Source: Gemmatimonadota bacterium (lineage in GTDB: Bacteria > Gemmatimonadota > Gemmatimonadetes > Gemmatimonadales > GWC2-71-9). Taken from it: DNA of 64,000 nucleotides. The notes below the pieces were generated by a model, which worked only from the letters and a program-made list of their open reading frames with translations, did not search any database and had not been told where the DNA came from. The stretch is taken from contig JADKJZ010000001.1 of assembly GCA_016720805.1 (NCBI GenBank), positions 601,132 to 665,131 on the forward strand, given 5' to 3'. This document shows positions 8,765 to 17,402 of the stretch, one piece after another; within the stretch, counting starts at the first letter, position 1, and every line of letters begins with the position of its first letter. The translations under genes were made by a program, and so were the position numbers.

Positions 8765-9811
8765 ATGACCACTCCCGCTTCCGTTCCGGCCCCGGCTGTT
8801 CGCCATGCCCTCGGCCTCCTTGCTGCCGGCCATGGCCTGAGTGAGGAGGAGGCCGCGCGTGCCTTCGGCGAGATCATGGCGGGGGCCGCCGGGCCGGCTT
8901 CGCTCGGCGCCCTCCTGCTGGCCCTGCGGACCAGGGGGGAAAGCGCCGAGGAGATCGCCGGTGCGGTCCGGGCACTGCGCGATGCCATGCGCCGTGTCGA
9001 CCACCCGACACCGGAATCCCTGGTCGACACCTGCGGCACGGGGGGCGGGAAAGTCACCACGCTCAACCTCTCGACGGCGGCGGCATTCGTGGCGGCCGGG
9101 GCGGGGGTTCCGGTCGCGAAGCATGGCAACCGCTCCTTCACCTCGAAGTCCGGTTCGGCCGATGTTCTCGAGGCATTGGGAGTCGGCATCGAATTGACGC
9201 CGGAGCGCGCGGCGGAAGTCCTCGCGACCACCGGCATCGTCTTCCTGTACGCCCCGAGTTACCACCCCGCGATGCGCCACGTCGCGCCGGTGCGTCGGGA
9301 GCTTGGCGTCCCGACCGTGATGAACCTGGTCGGCCCCCTCGCCAACCCGGCCCTCGCCGGTCGCCAAGTCGTGGGTGTTGCCGATATCGACCGCGCGCCG
9401 AGGATGGCCGGGGCATTGGCGCGGCTCGGGTCGGTCCACGCGTTGGTCGTGCACGCGGAGATCGGCATGGATGAGATCGCGCCGATGGGGGAGACCGCCG
9501 TCTGGGAAGTGCGGCACGGTGGCGTGCGGGAATGGCGCCTCGATCCGGCACGCTTCGGCCTCGCGGCGCCGTCGCTGGATGGGCTTGGTGGTGGATCGCC
9601 AGCGGACAATGCGGGGGTGATCCAGCGGCTGCTGGACGGAGAAGCGATGCCCGCCGCGGTGGCGTCGGCGGTGCTGCTCAACGCCGCGGCGGCGATCTAC
9701 GTCAGCGGGGTGGTGGACACGATGGAAGCCGCGGTGGATGCAGCGCGCACGTCATTGCGTGAACGCCGCGGTGCGGAGCGGCTGGCGGCCCTGCACGCCG
9801 CCACGCGCTAG
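8765..9811 (+). CDS. trpD: Anthranilate phosphoribosyltransferase
   Basis: Transfers the phosphoribosyl group of PRPP to anthranilate, the second step of tryptophan synthesis (348 residues). The PRPP/metal-binding glycine-rich segment VDTCGTGGGKVTTLNLSTA and the following VAKHGNRSFTSKSGSAD motif are intact, with APSYHPAMRHVAPVRRELG further on. The ATG at 8765 follows the predicted promoter; an upstream in-frame start at 8723 would overlap the -35 element and is rejected. The gene is monocistronic, and its stop overlaps the lexA stop tail to tail (CTAG). trpE and trpG are not in the window. Confidence 0.95.
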   Translation: MTTPASVPAPAVRHALGLLAAGHGLSEEEAARAFGEIMAGAAGPASLGALLLALRTRGESAEEIAGAVRALRDAMRRVDHPTPESLVDTCGTGGGKVTTLNLSTAAAFVAAGAGVPVAKHGNRSFTSKSGSADVLEALGVGIELTPERAAEVLATTGIVFLYAPSYHPAMRHVAPVRRELGVPTVMNLVGPLANPALAGRQVVGVADIDRAPRMAGALARLGSVHALVVHAEIGMDEIAPMGETAVWEVRHGGVREWRLDPARFGLAAPSLDGLGGGSPADNAGVIQRLLDGEAMPAAVASAVLLNAAAAIYVSGVVDTMEAAVDAARTSLRERRGAERLAALHAATR

Positions 9812-10425
9812 AACTTCCGGATCACGCCGACGACGATCCCCTGGATCAGGACGTCGTCTTCCTGGTACCGGAGCGGGCGCATCGCAGTGTTCGCAGGCTG
9901 CAGTCGGATCCAACCGCCCGGTTCGCGGTAGAAGCGCTTGACGGTGGCCTCGTTGCCATTCACGAGGGCGATCACCATCTCGCCGTTGTCGGCGGAATCC
10001 CGGCCATTGACGACGACCAGGTCGCCATCGCAGATCTGTTCGTCAATCATCGATTCGCCGCGAACACGCAGGGCATAGTTCGGGCCGCGGCGGGGGAGCA
10101 TGACATCGGGGACCTGGACGACCTCCCCGCTCATCATCGACTCGATCGGGTACCCGGCGGCGACGGAACCGAGCAACGGGATGTCGGTGGCGCCGCTGCT
10201 GCCTCGCGGCGGCAGCACTTCGATCGCCCGACTCTCGTTGTAGTTGCGGCGGATGTAGCCTTTTCGCTGCAGCGTGGTCAGGTGCTCGTGGACAGTCGCC
10301 AGCGACTGGTAGTTGAACTTCTCGGCGATCTCCTCGAACGACGGCGCATATCCCTGTTGGGTGATGGCCTCGGAGAGGAAATCGAGCATCTTGCGTTGCT
10401 TCGGCGTCAGCGGTGAGAGCGTCAT
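9808..10425 (-). CDS. lexA: LexA repressor (SOS regulator)
   Basis: A transcriptional repressor that self-cleaves on RecA activation. The N-terminal winged helix (SPLTPKQRKMLDFLSEAITQ and the recognition region around LATVHEHLTTLQRKGYIRR) is followed by the S24 peptidase domain with the Ala-Gly cleavage site in GSVAAGYPIE, catalytic Ser in RGESMIDEQI and Lys in EATVKRFYR. The ATG at 10425 gives the canonical length of about 205 residues and has an AGG-like ribosome site. The ATG at 10446 is possible, while the ATG at 10467 lies inside the predicted -10 element. I found no convincing LexA box upstream. Confidence 0.94.
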   Translation of the reverse strand: MTLSPLTPKQRKMLDFLSEAITQQGYAPSFEEIAEKFNYQSLATVHEHLTTLQRKGYIRRNYNESRAIEVLPPRGSSGATDIPLLGSVAAGYPIESMMSGEVVQVPDVMLPRRGPNYALRVRGESMIDEQICDGDLVVVNGRDSADNGEMVIALVNGNEATVKRFYREPGGWIRLQPANTAMRPLRYQEDDVLIQGIVVGVIRKF

Positions 10426-10464
10426 CGGGGCCTCGGAGCTGTCCATGGCGAAGAGAAACCGAAC

Positions 10465-10495
10465 CAACCATACCCGAAGGGACCCCGAACGGCAA
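10465..10495 (-). promoter_or_regulatory. Predicted promoter of lexA
   Basis: Minus-strand TTGCCG (10495-10490), a 17-base spacer and TATGGT (10472-10467), extending to TATGGTTG. The -35 box abuts the trpC start codon at 10497 on the other strand, so lexA and trpC share a very compact divergent control region. The same hexamer and spacing precede truA. Confidence 0.55.
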
Positions 10496-10496
10496 G

Positions 10497-11282
10497 ATGC
10501 CAGTCCTCGATTCCATCATCGCCAGCACCCGTGCGACCCTCCCGGCCCTCCAGGCGCGCCAGGCGGAGCTTGAGCACGCGGCAGCCTTCGCCCCGCCGCC
10601 CCCCTCCTTCGTCCACAGCCTGCGCCGACCGACCGTCGCCCTGATCGCCGAGGTGAAGCGCCGTTCGCCGTCGGCCGGGGCGATCAACGCCGCGCTCGAC
10701 CCGGCCACGCTCGCCCAGGCGTACGCGGCGGGTGGGGCGGCGGCCATTTCGGTCTTGACCGACGGCCCGTTCTTTGGCGGGTCGCTGGCCGACCTCGAGG
10801 CGGTCACCCGGGCGGTCGTGGTCCCGGCCCTGCGGAAGGACTTCATCCTGGATCGGTGCCAATTGCTCGAAGCCCGCGCTTCCGGGGCGTCTGCTGTGCT
10901 CCTGATCGTGCGTGTCCTGGACGATGCCACCCTCCGATCCCTTCACCGTGCGGCCGATGATCTGGGGCTCGGTGTGCTGGTGGAGACGCACACCGCGGTA
11001 GAGATCCGGCGAGCGATTGATGCCGGGGCGGCGGTCATCGGCGTGAACGCCCGCGACCTCGATGATTTCTCCATCGATCGCGAGGCGGCGTGGCGGTTGC
11101 TCATGGAGGTCCCGGCCACGCTGCTCGCCGTGGCTGAAAGTGGCATGGCCTCGCCGGACGACGTCGCGACGGCGGCCGCCGCCGGCGCCGACGCGGTGCT
11201 GATCGGGGGCGCACTGGCCGCGCACGGCACACCGGAAGCGGCGGCACGCAGCATGGCGGGGATCGCACGCTGTGGCCGTTGA
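10497..11282 (+). CDS. trpC: Indole-3-glycerol phosphate synthase
   Basis: A TIM-barrel enzyme (261 residues) that decarboxylates and cyclises CdRP to indole-3-glycerol phosphate. Conserved segments are LIAEVKRRSPSAG (catalytic Lys), ISVLTDGPFFGGSL, VPALRKDFILDRCQLLEARA, the catalytic Glu in GVLVETH and VIGVNARDL. It is the first gene of the trpCFB chain and starts close to the divergent lexA promoter. Its last 11 bases overlap trpF. Confidence 0.96.
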   Translation: MPVLDSIIASTRATLPALQARQAELEHAAAFAPPPPSFVHSLRRPTVALIAEVKRRSPSAGAINAALDPATLAQAYAAGGAAAISVLTDGPFFGGSLADLEAVTRAVVVPALRKDFILDRCQLLEARASGASAVLLIVRVLDDATLRSLHRAADDLGLGVLVETHTAVEIRRAIDAGAAVIGVNARDLDDFSIDREAAWRLLMEVPATLLAVAESGMASPDDVATAAAAGADAVLIGGALAAHGTPEAAARSMAGIARCGR

Positions 11283-11925
11283 TGCCAAGATCTGCGGGCT
11301 GACCCGCCCGGCCGACGCGGCACTGGCCGCCGCACATGGCGCGAGTCGTCTGGGGGTGATTTTCGCCGGCGGTCCGCGGCAGCGCACCCCGGTCCAGGCG
11401 CGAGAGATCGTTGCGGCGGCGGATGGCGTCCCGGTGCTGGGCGTCTTCGGCACCCAGTCGGTCGAGGAGATCCTGGCGGTCGCCGGGGCGGCGCGCCTGT
11501 CCGGGGCACAATTGCACGGGCCTTCGTCCGCCGAGGTCGCGAGGCGACTGCGCGCGGAAGGCCTCGAGGTCTGGCGCGTGGCGCGCGTCCCGCAGGGACA
11601 GCTCGCCATGCTGGTGACGTTCGCCGAGGAGGCTGATTTGGTCTTGCTGGAACCGCGCCTCCAGGGGGAGCCGCACGCCTCGGGAGGGCGCGGGGTGGCG
11701 ATCGCACTTCCGGCGGCGCGCGAGGCGCGTCAGCAGTTGCCACCGACGGTTCGCGTCGGGCTGGCCGGTGGCCTGACCCCGGACACCCTCGCCGCCGCGA
11801 TCCGGCTCGTCGGTCCTGACCTCGTGGATGTAAGTTCCGGGGTTGAAGGTGCGCCCGGGATCAAGGATCCCGCGCGGTTGATTCGCTTTCTGGAGATTGC
11901 GCGTGACGCTCACCCTGCCGCCTGA
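11272..11925 (+). CDS. trpF: Phosphoribosylanthranilate isomerase
   Basis: A small TIM barrel of 217 residues that isomerises PRA to CdRP. The N-terminal AKICGLTRPADA motif (catalytic Cys), LGVIFAGGPRQ, AQLHG and the late VRVGLAGGLTPD (general acid Asp region) and VDVSSGVE phosphate-binding segments are all visible. The start is a GTG overlapping the end of trpC; no ATG is available near it. The 3' end overlaps trpB. Confidence 0.94.
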   Translation: MAVDAKICGLTRPADAALAAAHGASRLGVIFAGGPRQRTPVQAREIVAAADGVPVLGVFGTQSVEEILAVAGAARLSGAQLHGPSSAEVARRLRAEGLEVWRVARVPQGQLAMLVTFAEEADLVLLEPRLQGEPHASGGRGVAIALPAAREARQQLPPTVRVGLAGGLTPDTLAAAIRLVGPDLVDVSSGVEGAPGIKDPARLIRFLEIARDAHPAA

Positions 11926-13105
11926 ATCCTCGGTCGCTGGTCGTTTCGGACCGTACGGCGGACGCTACGTCCCTGAGACGCTGGTTGCCGCGCTCGACGA
12001 CTTGACCGCGCTCTACGACAGCGTGCGTCACGATCCGTCCTTCTGGGCGGAGTATCAGGCCCTGCTGGAGGAGATCGTCGGTCGGCCGTCGCGGCTGACG
12101 GATGCGCCGCGGTTCAGCGAGGCGGCGGGGGTTCGCGTCCTGCTGAAGCGCGAGGATCTCAATCACACCGGCGCCCACAAGATCAACAACACGATTGGCC
12201 AGGCGTTGCTGGCGCGGCGGATGGGGAAGCGGCGCATCATCGCGGAGACCGGGGCGGGGCAGCACGGCGTGGCGACGGCCACGATCTGTGCGCGCTTCGG
12301 TCTCGAGTGTGTGGTCTACATGGGCGAGGAGGATGTCGCTCGGCAGAACCTGAACGTCTACCGGATGCAGTTGCTTGGCGCGACGGTCGTCCCGGTGACT
12401 TCCGGGACGCGCACGCTCAAGGACGCCACCAACGAAGCGCTCCGCGACTGGGTCACCAACGTCCCCACGACGCATTACATCATCGGCTCGGTCGTGGGTC
12501 CGGACCCGTTCCCGCGCATGGTTCGCGATTTCCAGTCGGTGATCGGCCAGGAATCGCGCGCCCAGGTGCTGACAAAGCTCGGGCGCCTGCCCAGCACGGT
12601 GGTGGCCTGCGTCGGCGGCGGGTCGAACGCGATGGGAATGTTCGCCGGCTTTCTGGATGATGCCGACGTCGCCCTGGTCGGCGTCGAGGCTGCGGGCGAG
12701 GGGATCGCCAGCGGCCATCACAGCGCGACGCTCTCTGCTGGCCGCCCCGGTGTCCTGCACGGCACGTTGTCGTACCTGCTCCAGGACGCGGATGGCCAAG
12801 TGTCACCGGCCCACTCGGTGTCGGCGGGACTCGACTATCCGGGCGTCGGCCCCGAGCACAGCTACCTGCGCGACACGCGCCGTGTTGCGTACCATGCCGT
12901 GGGCGACGACGAGGCCCTGGCCGCCTTCCAGTCCTTCACGCGGATGGAAGGAATCATCCCGGCGCTCGAGACGGCCCATGCCATCGCGTGGATTCAGGGG
13001 CAGCGCGGACAGTGGCACGCCGACGATCTGGTCCTGCTCTGCCTCAGCGGGCGCGGCGACAAGGACGTGGCGCATGTGGCGGCCGTGCTCGAGGCGCGCC
13101 GGTGA
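11903..13105 (+). CDS. trpB: Tryptophan synthase beta chain
   Basis: A PLP enzyme of 400 residues that condenses indole and serine. The PLP lysine is in HTGAHKINNTIG, the phosphate-binding loop is VGGGSNAMGMF, and ETGAGQHGVATAT is the indole/serine site segment. I prefer the GTG at 11903, which has GGAG seven bases upstream; a TTG at 11897 would be one base from the same site. It is separated from trpA by two regulatory-type genes, which is unusual because the two subunits form one complex. Confidence 0.96.
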   Translation: MTLTLPPESSVAGRFGPYGGRYVPETLVAALDDLTALYDSVRHDPSFWAEYQALLEEIVGRPSRLTDAPRFSEAAGVRVLLKREDLNHTGAHKINNTIGQALLARRMGKRRIIAETGAGQHGVATATICARFGLECVVYMGEEDVARQNLNVYRMQLLGATVVPVTSGTRTLKDATNEALRDWVTNVPTTHYIIGSVVGPDPFPRMVRDFQSVIGQESRAQVLTKLGRLPSTVVACVGGGSNAMGMFAGFLDDADVALVGVEAAGEGIASGHHSATLSAGRPGVLHGTLSYLLQDADGQVSPAHSVSAGLDYPGVGPEHSYLRDTRRVAYHAVGDDEALAAFQSFTRMEGIIPALETAHAIAWIQGQRGQWHADDLVLLCLSGRGDKDVAHVAAVLEARR

Positions 13106-14775
13106 CCTCGCCCCTGGTCGCACCGCCGGCACCCACCGATGTGCGGGTGGTCGAGGAGTTGCTGCGGGCGCTCGCGAAGGGTCAGCGGGCGCTGCAGATG
13201 TATCTCCCCAACAACCCCGTCTACCAGCGATCGATCGAGCAGGTGGCCGAGGCGTTCGGACCGGTGTGGGGCGTGACGGGGCGGCTGGTGCTGGACCTGC
13301 AGGACGGTGAGCTGCAGTGGGAGGGCGTGTCGCTGCAATACGGGGCGTCGCGCGCGGAAGGGTTCGCGGCGCAGCTGCATCAGGACGGATTGCGCCGGCT
13401 GGTCCTGCTGCCCGGTGTCGAGTCGGAGGAGATCACCCGCTTTCTCGCGGTGATGAATCGCGCCCGGCTGTTGCCGAAGGATGCGAGTGACGATCTCCTC
13501 ACGCTGCTCTGGGAGCAGCAGTTCGTGCTGATCGCCTACACCTTCGTCGAGGCGCTCAGCGACGGCGTCGAGTTCCTGCAATCAGGCGGCGCACCAGACG
13601 CCGCGCAGGATCCCGGGGCCGTCCGCGAAAAGGTGGAGCAGGATCCGGGCGGCGCGGTGGCGCCGGCCGATCTGGACGCGGCACCGTTCTTCCTCGACGA
13701 GGCCGAGTTGCGCTTGATGCAGAGCGAGCTTGAGGAAGAGTATCGCCGCGACATTCGCACCGCCGCCATCGATGCGCTGCTCGACGTCCTCGAGGGACAA
13801 CGCGAGCCGGCGGTGCGGCGTGAGGTCGTCGCGCTGCTCGAGGACGTCTTGCCGTCCCAACTGGCGGTGGGTGGCTTTCGTGCCGTCGCCCGCATCCTCA
13901 GGGAATTGCGCGTCATCGCGGTGCGGGCGGCCGGCCTGGAACAGTCGCTGCACGATGCCATCCTTTCCTTCGAAGAGCGACTCTCCCAACCCGACATTCT
14001 CGAGCAGCTCTTCCGCACCCTCGAAGATCCCGCGACCCGGCCGGCCGAAGACGAGATCGGCGAGGTGTTGCGGGAACTCAAGCCTGGCGCACTGCCGATC
14101 GTGCTGGTGCACCTCGGCCGGAGCATCGCCCCGGAGATCCGCCGGGCGCTCCTCCCGAGTGTCGAACAGCTGGCGCGGAGCCGCCCGCAGGCACTGCAGG
14201 AAGTGCTTGATGCCGGAAGCAGCGACGCCGTCGAGCCGGCGATCGACCTGGTCGCCCGGCTCGGCCTGAACGCGCTGGTGCCGTCGGTCGCCGCGCGCCT
14301 CGTGGATGGCACGGTCGGCGTGCGCGTCGCGGCACTGAACGCGCTTGGCGGCTTTGGCACGCCGTCGGCGATCACGGCCATCGAGTCGGCCCTGGCCGAT
14401 GAGGAGCGCACCGTCCGCCAGACCGCGCTGACCATCCTGCTCACGCGCGGCGGCTCCGGGGGCACGCTGGCGAAGCTCGAGTCGCTGCTCTTCACGGGGA
14501 AGGACCAGGACTGGGAGCGCAGCGAGCGGCGCGCCCTCTTCGAAGCGTATGGGCAGCTGGCTGGTCCGCCAGCGATCGCCCGGTTGCGGGACTTGATCGC
14601 CCCGCGCGGCCTGCTGCGACGCAAGGAGCTGCCGGACGTGCGGGCCTGCGCCATCTTCGCGCTGGCCAAGATCCGCACCTTCGAAGCGCGTCTCGTGGTC
14701 GACCAGTTCACGGCCGACAAGGAAGCGATCGTGCGCAGCGCCGCCAACGCCGTGCTCCGGGACTGGCTCGCATGA
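13102..14775 (+). CDS. HEAT-repeat protein sharing an N-terminal module with the next gene
   Basis: A 557-residue soluble protein, starting at a GTG that overlaps the trpB stop (GTGA). Residues about 10-130 form a module with the pattern ALQMYLPNNPVYQRS, a G-L-x-L-x-L strand region, AEGFAAQLHQDGLRRL and GVESEEITRFL. The same pattern recurs at the start of the following HD-GYP protein. An acidic/Ala-rich linker follows. From about residue 200 to the end it is alpha-helical with degenerate HEAT-type repeats, for example LVDGTVGVRVAALNALGGFG and ALADEERTVRQTALTILL. I infer a scaffold or interaction partner for the HD-GYP protein; no enzymatic motif is visible. Confidence 0.8.
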   Translation: MTSPLVAPPAPTDVRVVEELLRALAKGQRALQMYLPNNPVYQRSIEQVAEAFGPVWGVTGRLVLDLQDGELQWEGVSLQYGASRAEGFAAQLHQDGLRRLVLLPGVESEEITRFLAVMNRARLLPKDASDDLLTLLWEQQFVLIAYTFVEALSDGVEFLQSGGAPDAAQDPGAVREKVEQDPGGAVAPADLDAAPFFLDEAELRLMQSELEEEYRRDIRTAAIDALLDVLEGQREPAVRREVVALLEDVLPSQLAVGGFRAVARILRELRVIAVRAAGLEQSLHDAILSFEERLSQPDILEQLFRTLEDPATRPAEDEIGEVLRELKPGALPIVLVHLGRSIAPEIRRALLPSVEQLARSRPQALQEVLDAGSSDAVEPAIDLVARLGLNALVPSVAARLVDGTVGVRVAALNALGGFGTPSAITAIESALADEERTVRQTALTILLTRGGSGGTLAKLESLLFTGKDQDWERSERRALFEAYGQLAGPPAIARLRDLIAPRGLLRRKELPDVRACAIFALAKIRTFEARLVVDQFTADKEAIVRSAANAVLRDWLA

Positions 14776-16214
14776 CCGACGCACCTCGCGATGATGCGCA
14801 GCTGCGCGCATCCGGCCGGGCCCTGCTCGTCGCGATCCACGGCGCCGGGCGCGCGCTCAAGCTCTACCCCGTCGAGAATGTCGCAGTGCAGCGGGCGCTC
14901 GACGACCTGGTGGCGACCGGCGAGAGCCTGCTCCGGCTCGAAGGGGCGATCGATGTCCGGCTGAGTGGCGACGTCATCTTCGTCAATCAGACACGGCTCC
15001 GGCTCGGGCTCGACAACTTCGCCGCGTTCAGCGGCTTCGTCAGCCTGATGCACAGTTGCGGGATCGGCGTCCTCCGGGTCGAGGACGGCGTGACCCGGCG
15101 TGAATGGCAGGCATGGCTCTCGATTCTCGGCTCCCTTCCCACGGCCGACGAGCCGCTCGAGCGGATGGACCAGCTTCGCCAGCGCATGCAGCAGGCCGAT
15201 ATCACCTGTCTCATGGTCGAGACCGGTGGCGGCGACGGGGAGGAGGGGCCGCAGGCCGACGAGGCGCTCGAACGGGCCAAGCGGACCTACGCGCATGGCG
15301 TGGCGGTGGCGCGTGACGTGGTGTCGGGCGTGCGCATGGGACGGACGCCGAGTGTGCGACGACTCAAGCGCGCGATCCAGTTGATCGTCGACCAGGTGCT
15401 CGAGAACGAGCTCTCGATCGCCGGACTCACCACGTTGCGCGACTACGACGAGTACACCTTCACCCACTGCGTCAACGTCTGCATCTTCTCGGTCGCGCTG
15501 GGCAAGCGACTCGGGCTGGACCGGCGACAACTGTACGACCTTGGCCTCGCGGCCCTGTTGCACGACATCGGGAAGTCGCGGCTCGACATCCAGATCGTGA
15601 ACAAGGACTCGGCCCTCGATGACCAGGAGTGGCGCCAGATGCAGGCCCACCCCTGGCTCGGCACGCTGACGCTGTTCAAGATGCGCGAGGGCGAGGAGCT
15701 CCCCTATCGGGCAATTCTGGCCGCACACGAGCACCACATGAAGGTGGATCTCAGCGGCTATCCCCGACCGATTCGGCCTCGCCGGCTGGGGCTCTTCTCG
15801 CGACTGGTCGCCGTGGCCGACGGCTACGACGCGGCGACGACGCGACGCTCGTACCAGACCGAGCCGTGGGAGCCGGAGGCGGTGCTCCGCGAGATGTGGC
15901 TCAACGCCAATCGCGGGTACGACCTGACGCTCGTCAAGGCGCTGATCAACATGCTGGGGATTTATCCCGTCGGCAGTTGCGTGATCCTCGACACCTACGA
16001 GGTCGCGATCGTCGCAGGCATCGGTCCCGACCCCGAGCAGCTGAACCGTCCGCTGGTCCGCATTGCCATCGATTCGGCCGGCGGGCTGGTGCCCGCGCCG
16101 GGGCAGCTGGTCGATCTCTCCGTTGCGGGTCCCGATGGGACCTATTCTCGCAGCATCATGAAAGTGACTTCCCCGGACCGCTATGGGCTCGTCGTCGGTG
16201 ATTTCTTTGTCTGA
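14772..16214 (+). CDS. HD-GYP domain protein, probable cyclic-di-nucleotide phosphodiesterase
   Basis: A 480-residue protein. The N-terminal module (about residues 10-125: ALKLYPVENVAVQRALDD, a strand-rich part, FAAFSGFVSLMHSCGIGVLRV, TRREWQAWLSIL) resembles that of the HEAT-repeat protein encoded just upstream. The C-terminal half is an HD-GYP phosphohydrolase: HD dyad in LAALLHDIGKSRLD, further metal ligands in AAHEHHMKVDLSGYP with the GYP triad, then ADGYDAATTRRSYQ. The family usually hydrolyses c-di-GMP. There is no receiver domain or membrane segment, so the N-terminal module may be the sensor or docking part. The start overlaps the HEAT gene by four bases. Confidence 0.87.
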   Translation: MTDAPRDDAQLRASGRALLVAIHGAGRALKLYPVENVAVQRALDDLVATGESLLRLEGAIDVRLSGDVIFVNQTRLRLGLDNFAAFSGFVSLMHSCGIGVLRVEDGVTRREWQAWLSILGSLPTADEPLERMDQLRQRMQQADITCLMVETGGGDGEEGPQADEALERAKRTYAHGVAVARDVVSGVRMGRTPSVRRLKRAIQLIVDQVLENELSIAGLTTLRDYDEYTFTHCVNVCIFSVALGKRLGLDRRQLYDLGLAALLHDIGKSRLDIQIVNKDSALDDQEWRQMQAHPWLGTLTLFKMREGEELPYRAILAAHEHHMKVDLSGYPRPIRPRRLGLFSRLVAVADGYDAATTRRSYQTEPWEPEAVLREMWLNANRGYDLTLVKALINMLGIYPVGSCVILDTYEVAIVAGIGPDPEQLNRPLVRIAIDSAGGLVPAPGQLVDLSVAGPDGTYSRSIMKVTSPDRYGLVVGDFFV

Positions 16215-16989
16215 TTCCGCGCTTGATCGCACCTGGGCCGACCTGCGCCGCGAGGGTCGGACCGGGCTGGTTCCGTACCTGACCGCCGGCTTTCCGACCC
16301 TCGACGATTCGCTGGCGGCGCTTCAGTCGGCGGATGCGCACGCCGACGTCATCGAAGTCGGCGTGCCGTTCTCCGATCCGCTGGCCGACGGCCCGACAAT
16401 TCAGGCTTCGACGTTTCGCGCCCTCGAGAACGGGATGACACTCCCGAAGACGCTCGACCTGATTGCCCGTGCCTCGCTGCGGGCGCCGGTCGTCCTCTTC
16501 TCCTATCTCAATCCGGTGCTGCAGTACGGCGTCGACCGCCTGGTGCACGACGCGGCCAGCGTCGGCGTGTCCGGGTTGTTGCTCACCGATCTCCCGGCCG
16601 GCGCGGATGCCGCACTCGAATCCACGGTGCAGCGGTCGCCGCTTGACCTGATCCGACTGGTCGCGCCGACGTCGTCGGCGTCGCGGATCGCGACCGCCGT
16701 CGGCGGCGGGCAGGGATTCGTGTACCTGATTGCTCGGCTCGGGGTGACCGGTGCCTCGCGAGATCTCGCGGACGGATTGGCCGCCTCGGTGGCATCGGTG
16801 CGAGCCGCCACGACGTTGCCGATCGCCGTCGGTTTCGGCATCTCGACGCCAGAGCAGGCTCGTGCCGTGGGAGGCCTCGCTGACGGTGTTGTGGTCGGCA
16901 GCGCCCTGGTGGACGTCCTCGGGCGTGAAGGTGTCGCGGGGGCGGACCGTTTCCTCGCCGGACTCCGGTCCGCACTGGACAGCGCCTGA
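16198..16989 (+). CDS. trpA: Tryptophan synthase alpha chain
   Basis: A TIM-barrel subunit that cleaves indole-3-glycerol phosphate and passes indole to TrpB. The active-site acids are visible in ADVIEVGVPFSDPLADGPTIQ as the Glu and Asp of the family; LVPYLTAGFP and FVYLIARLGVTGA are also conserved. The start is uncertain: GTG 16198 (263 residues) or ATG 16183 both lie inside the 3' end of the HD-GYP gene and neither has a clear ribosome site. The stop shares one base with the folK ATG. Confidence 0.93.
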   Translation: MISLSDSALDRTWADLRREGRTGLVPYLTAGFPTLDDSLAALQSADAHADVIEVGVPFSDPLADGPTIQASTFRALENGMTLPKTLDLIARASLRAPVVLFSYLNPVLQYGVDRLVHDAASVGVSGLLLTDLPAGADAALESTVQRSPLDLIRLVAPTSSASRIATAVGGGQGFVYLIARLGVTGASRDLADGLAASVASVRAATTLPIAVGFGISTPEQARAVGGLADGVVVGSALVDVLGREGVAGADRFLAGLRSALDSA

Positions 16990-17402
16990 TGCCGGCGGCC
17001 CGCGCGTTCGTGGCCCTCGGCAGCAACCTGGGAGACCGCGTGGCAATGCTGGCCCTAGGACGGCGCGAACTGGCAGCCTTGCCGGACACGACGCTTCGGG
17101 CCGAGACCGCGCCGGAAGAGACCGCACCACTGGGCGGAATGGCGCAGCCGACCTACTTGAACCAGATGGTGCTCCTCGATACCCGACTGGCACCGCTCGT
17201 CTTGCTGGCCGCCTGTCATCGGATCGAGGAACAGGCGGGACGCACGCGAAGTGAAGCGTGGGCCTCGCGCACGCTCGACCTCGACGTGGTACGGTATGCC
17301 GATCTGCTTTGCGACACGCCGACGCTGGTGTTGCCGCATCCCGGACTTCGTGATCGCCTGTTCTGGGCCCGCGAAGTCGCGACCTTGGAGTCCCATGGCT
17401 GA
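16989..17402 (+). CDS. folK: 2-amino-4-hydroxy-6-hydroxymethyldihydropteridine pyrophosphokinase
   Basis: HPPK transfers pyrophosphate from ATP to the pterin in folate synthesis. Its 137 residues include the N-terminal FVALGSNLGDRVAML, NQMVLLDT, the Mg/ATP segment SRTLDLDVVRY and the C-terminal LPHPGLRDRLFWARE. It starts one base inside trpA and ends within the first codons of panB, tying folate, tryptophan and pantothenate genes together. Confidence 0.94.
   Translation: MPAARAFVALGSNLGDRVAMLALGRRELAALPDTTLRAETAPEETAPLGGMAQPTYLNQMVLLDTRLAPLVLLAACHRIEEQAGRTRSEAWASRTLDLDVVRYADLLCDTPTLVLPHPGLRDRLFWAREVATLESHG

Noticed and set aside
10426..10496. LexA operator in the lexA-trpC gap
   Set aside because: Only two direct GAAC repeats 27 bases apart are present; neither a CGAAC-type palindrome nor the GTTC-N7-GTTC direct repeat is formed.
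13536..16232. Very long open frame (about 900 codons) on the minus strand opposite the HEAT and HD-GYP genes
   Set aside because: Composition is that of an antisense shadow of GC-rich codons, with no recognisable domain; the plus strand carries clear families. The same applies to long minus-strand frames opposite trpA-panB and aspS.
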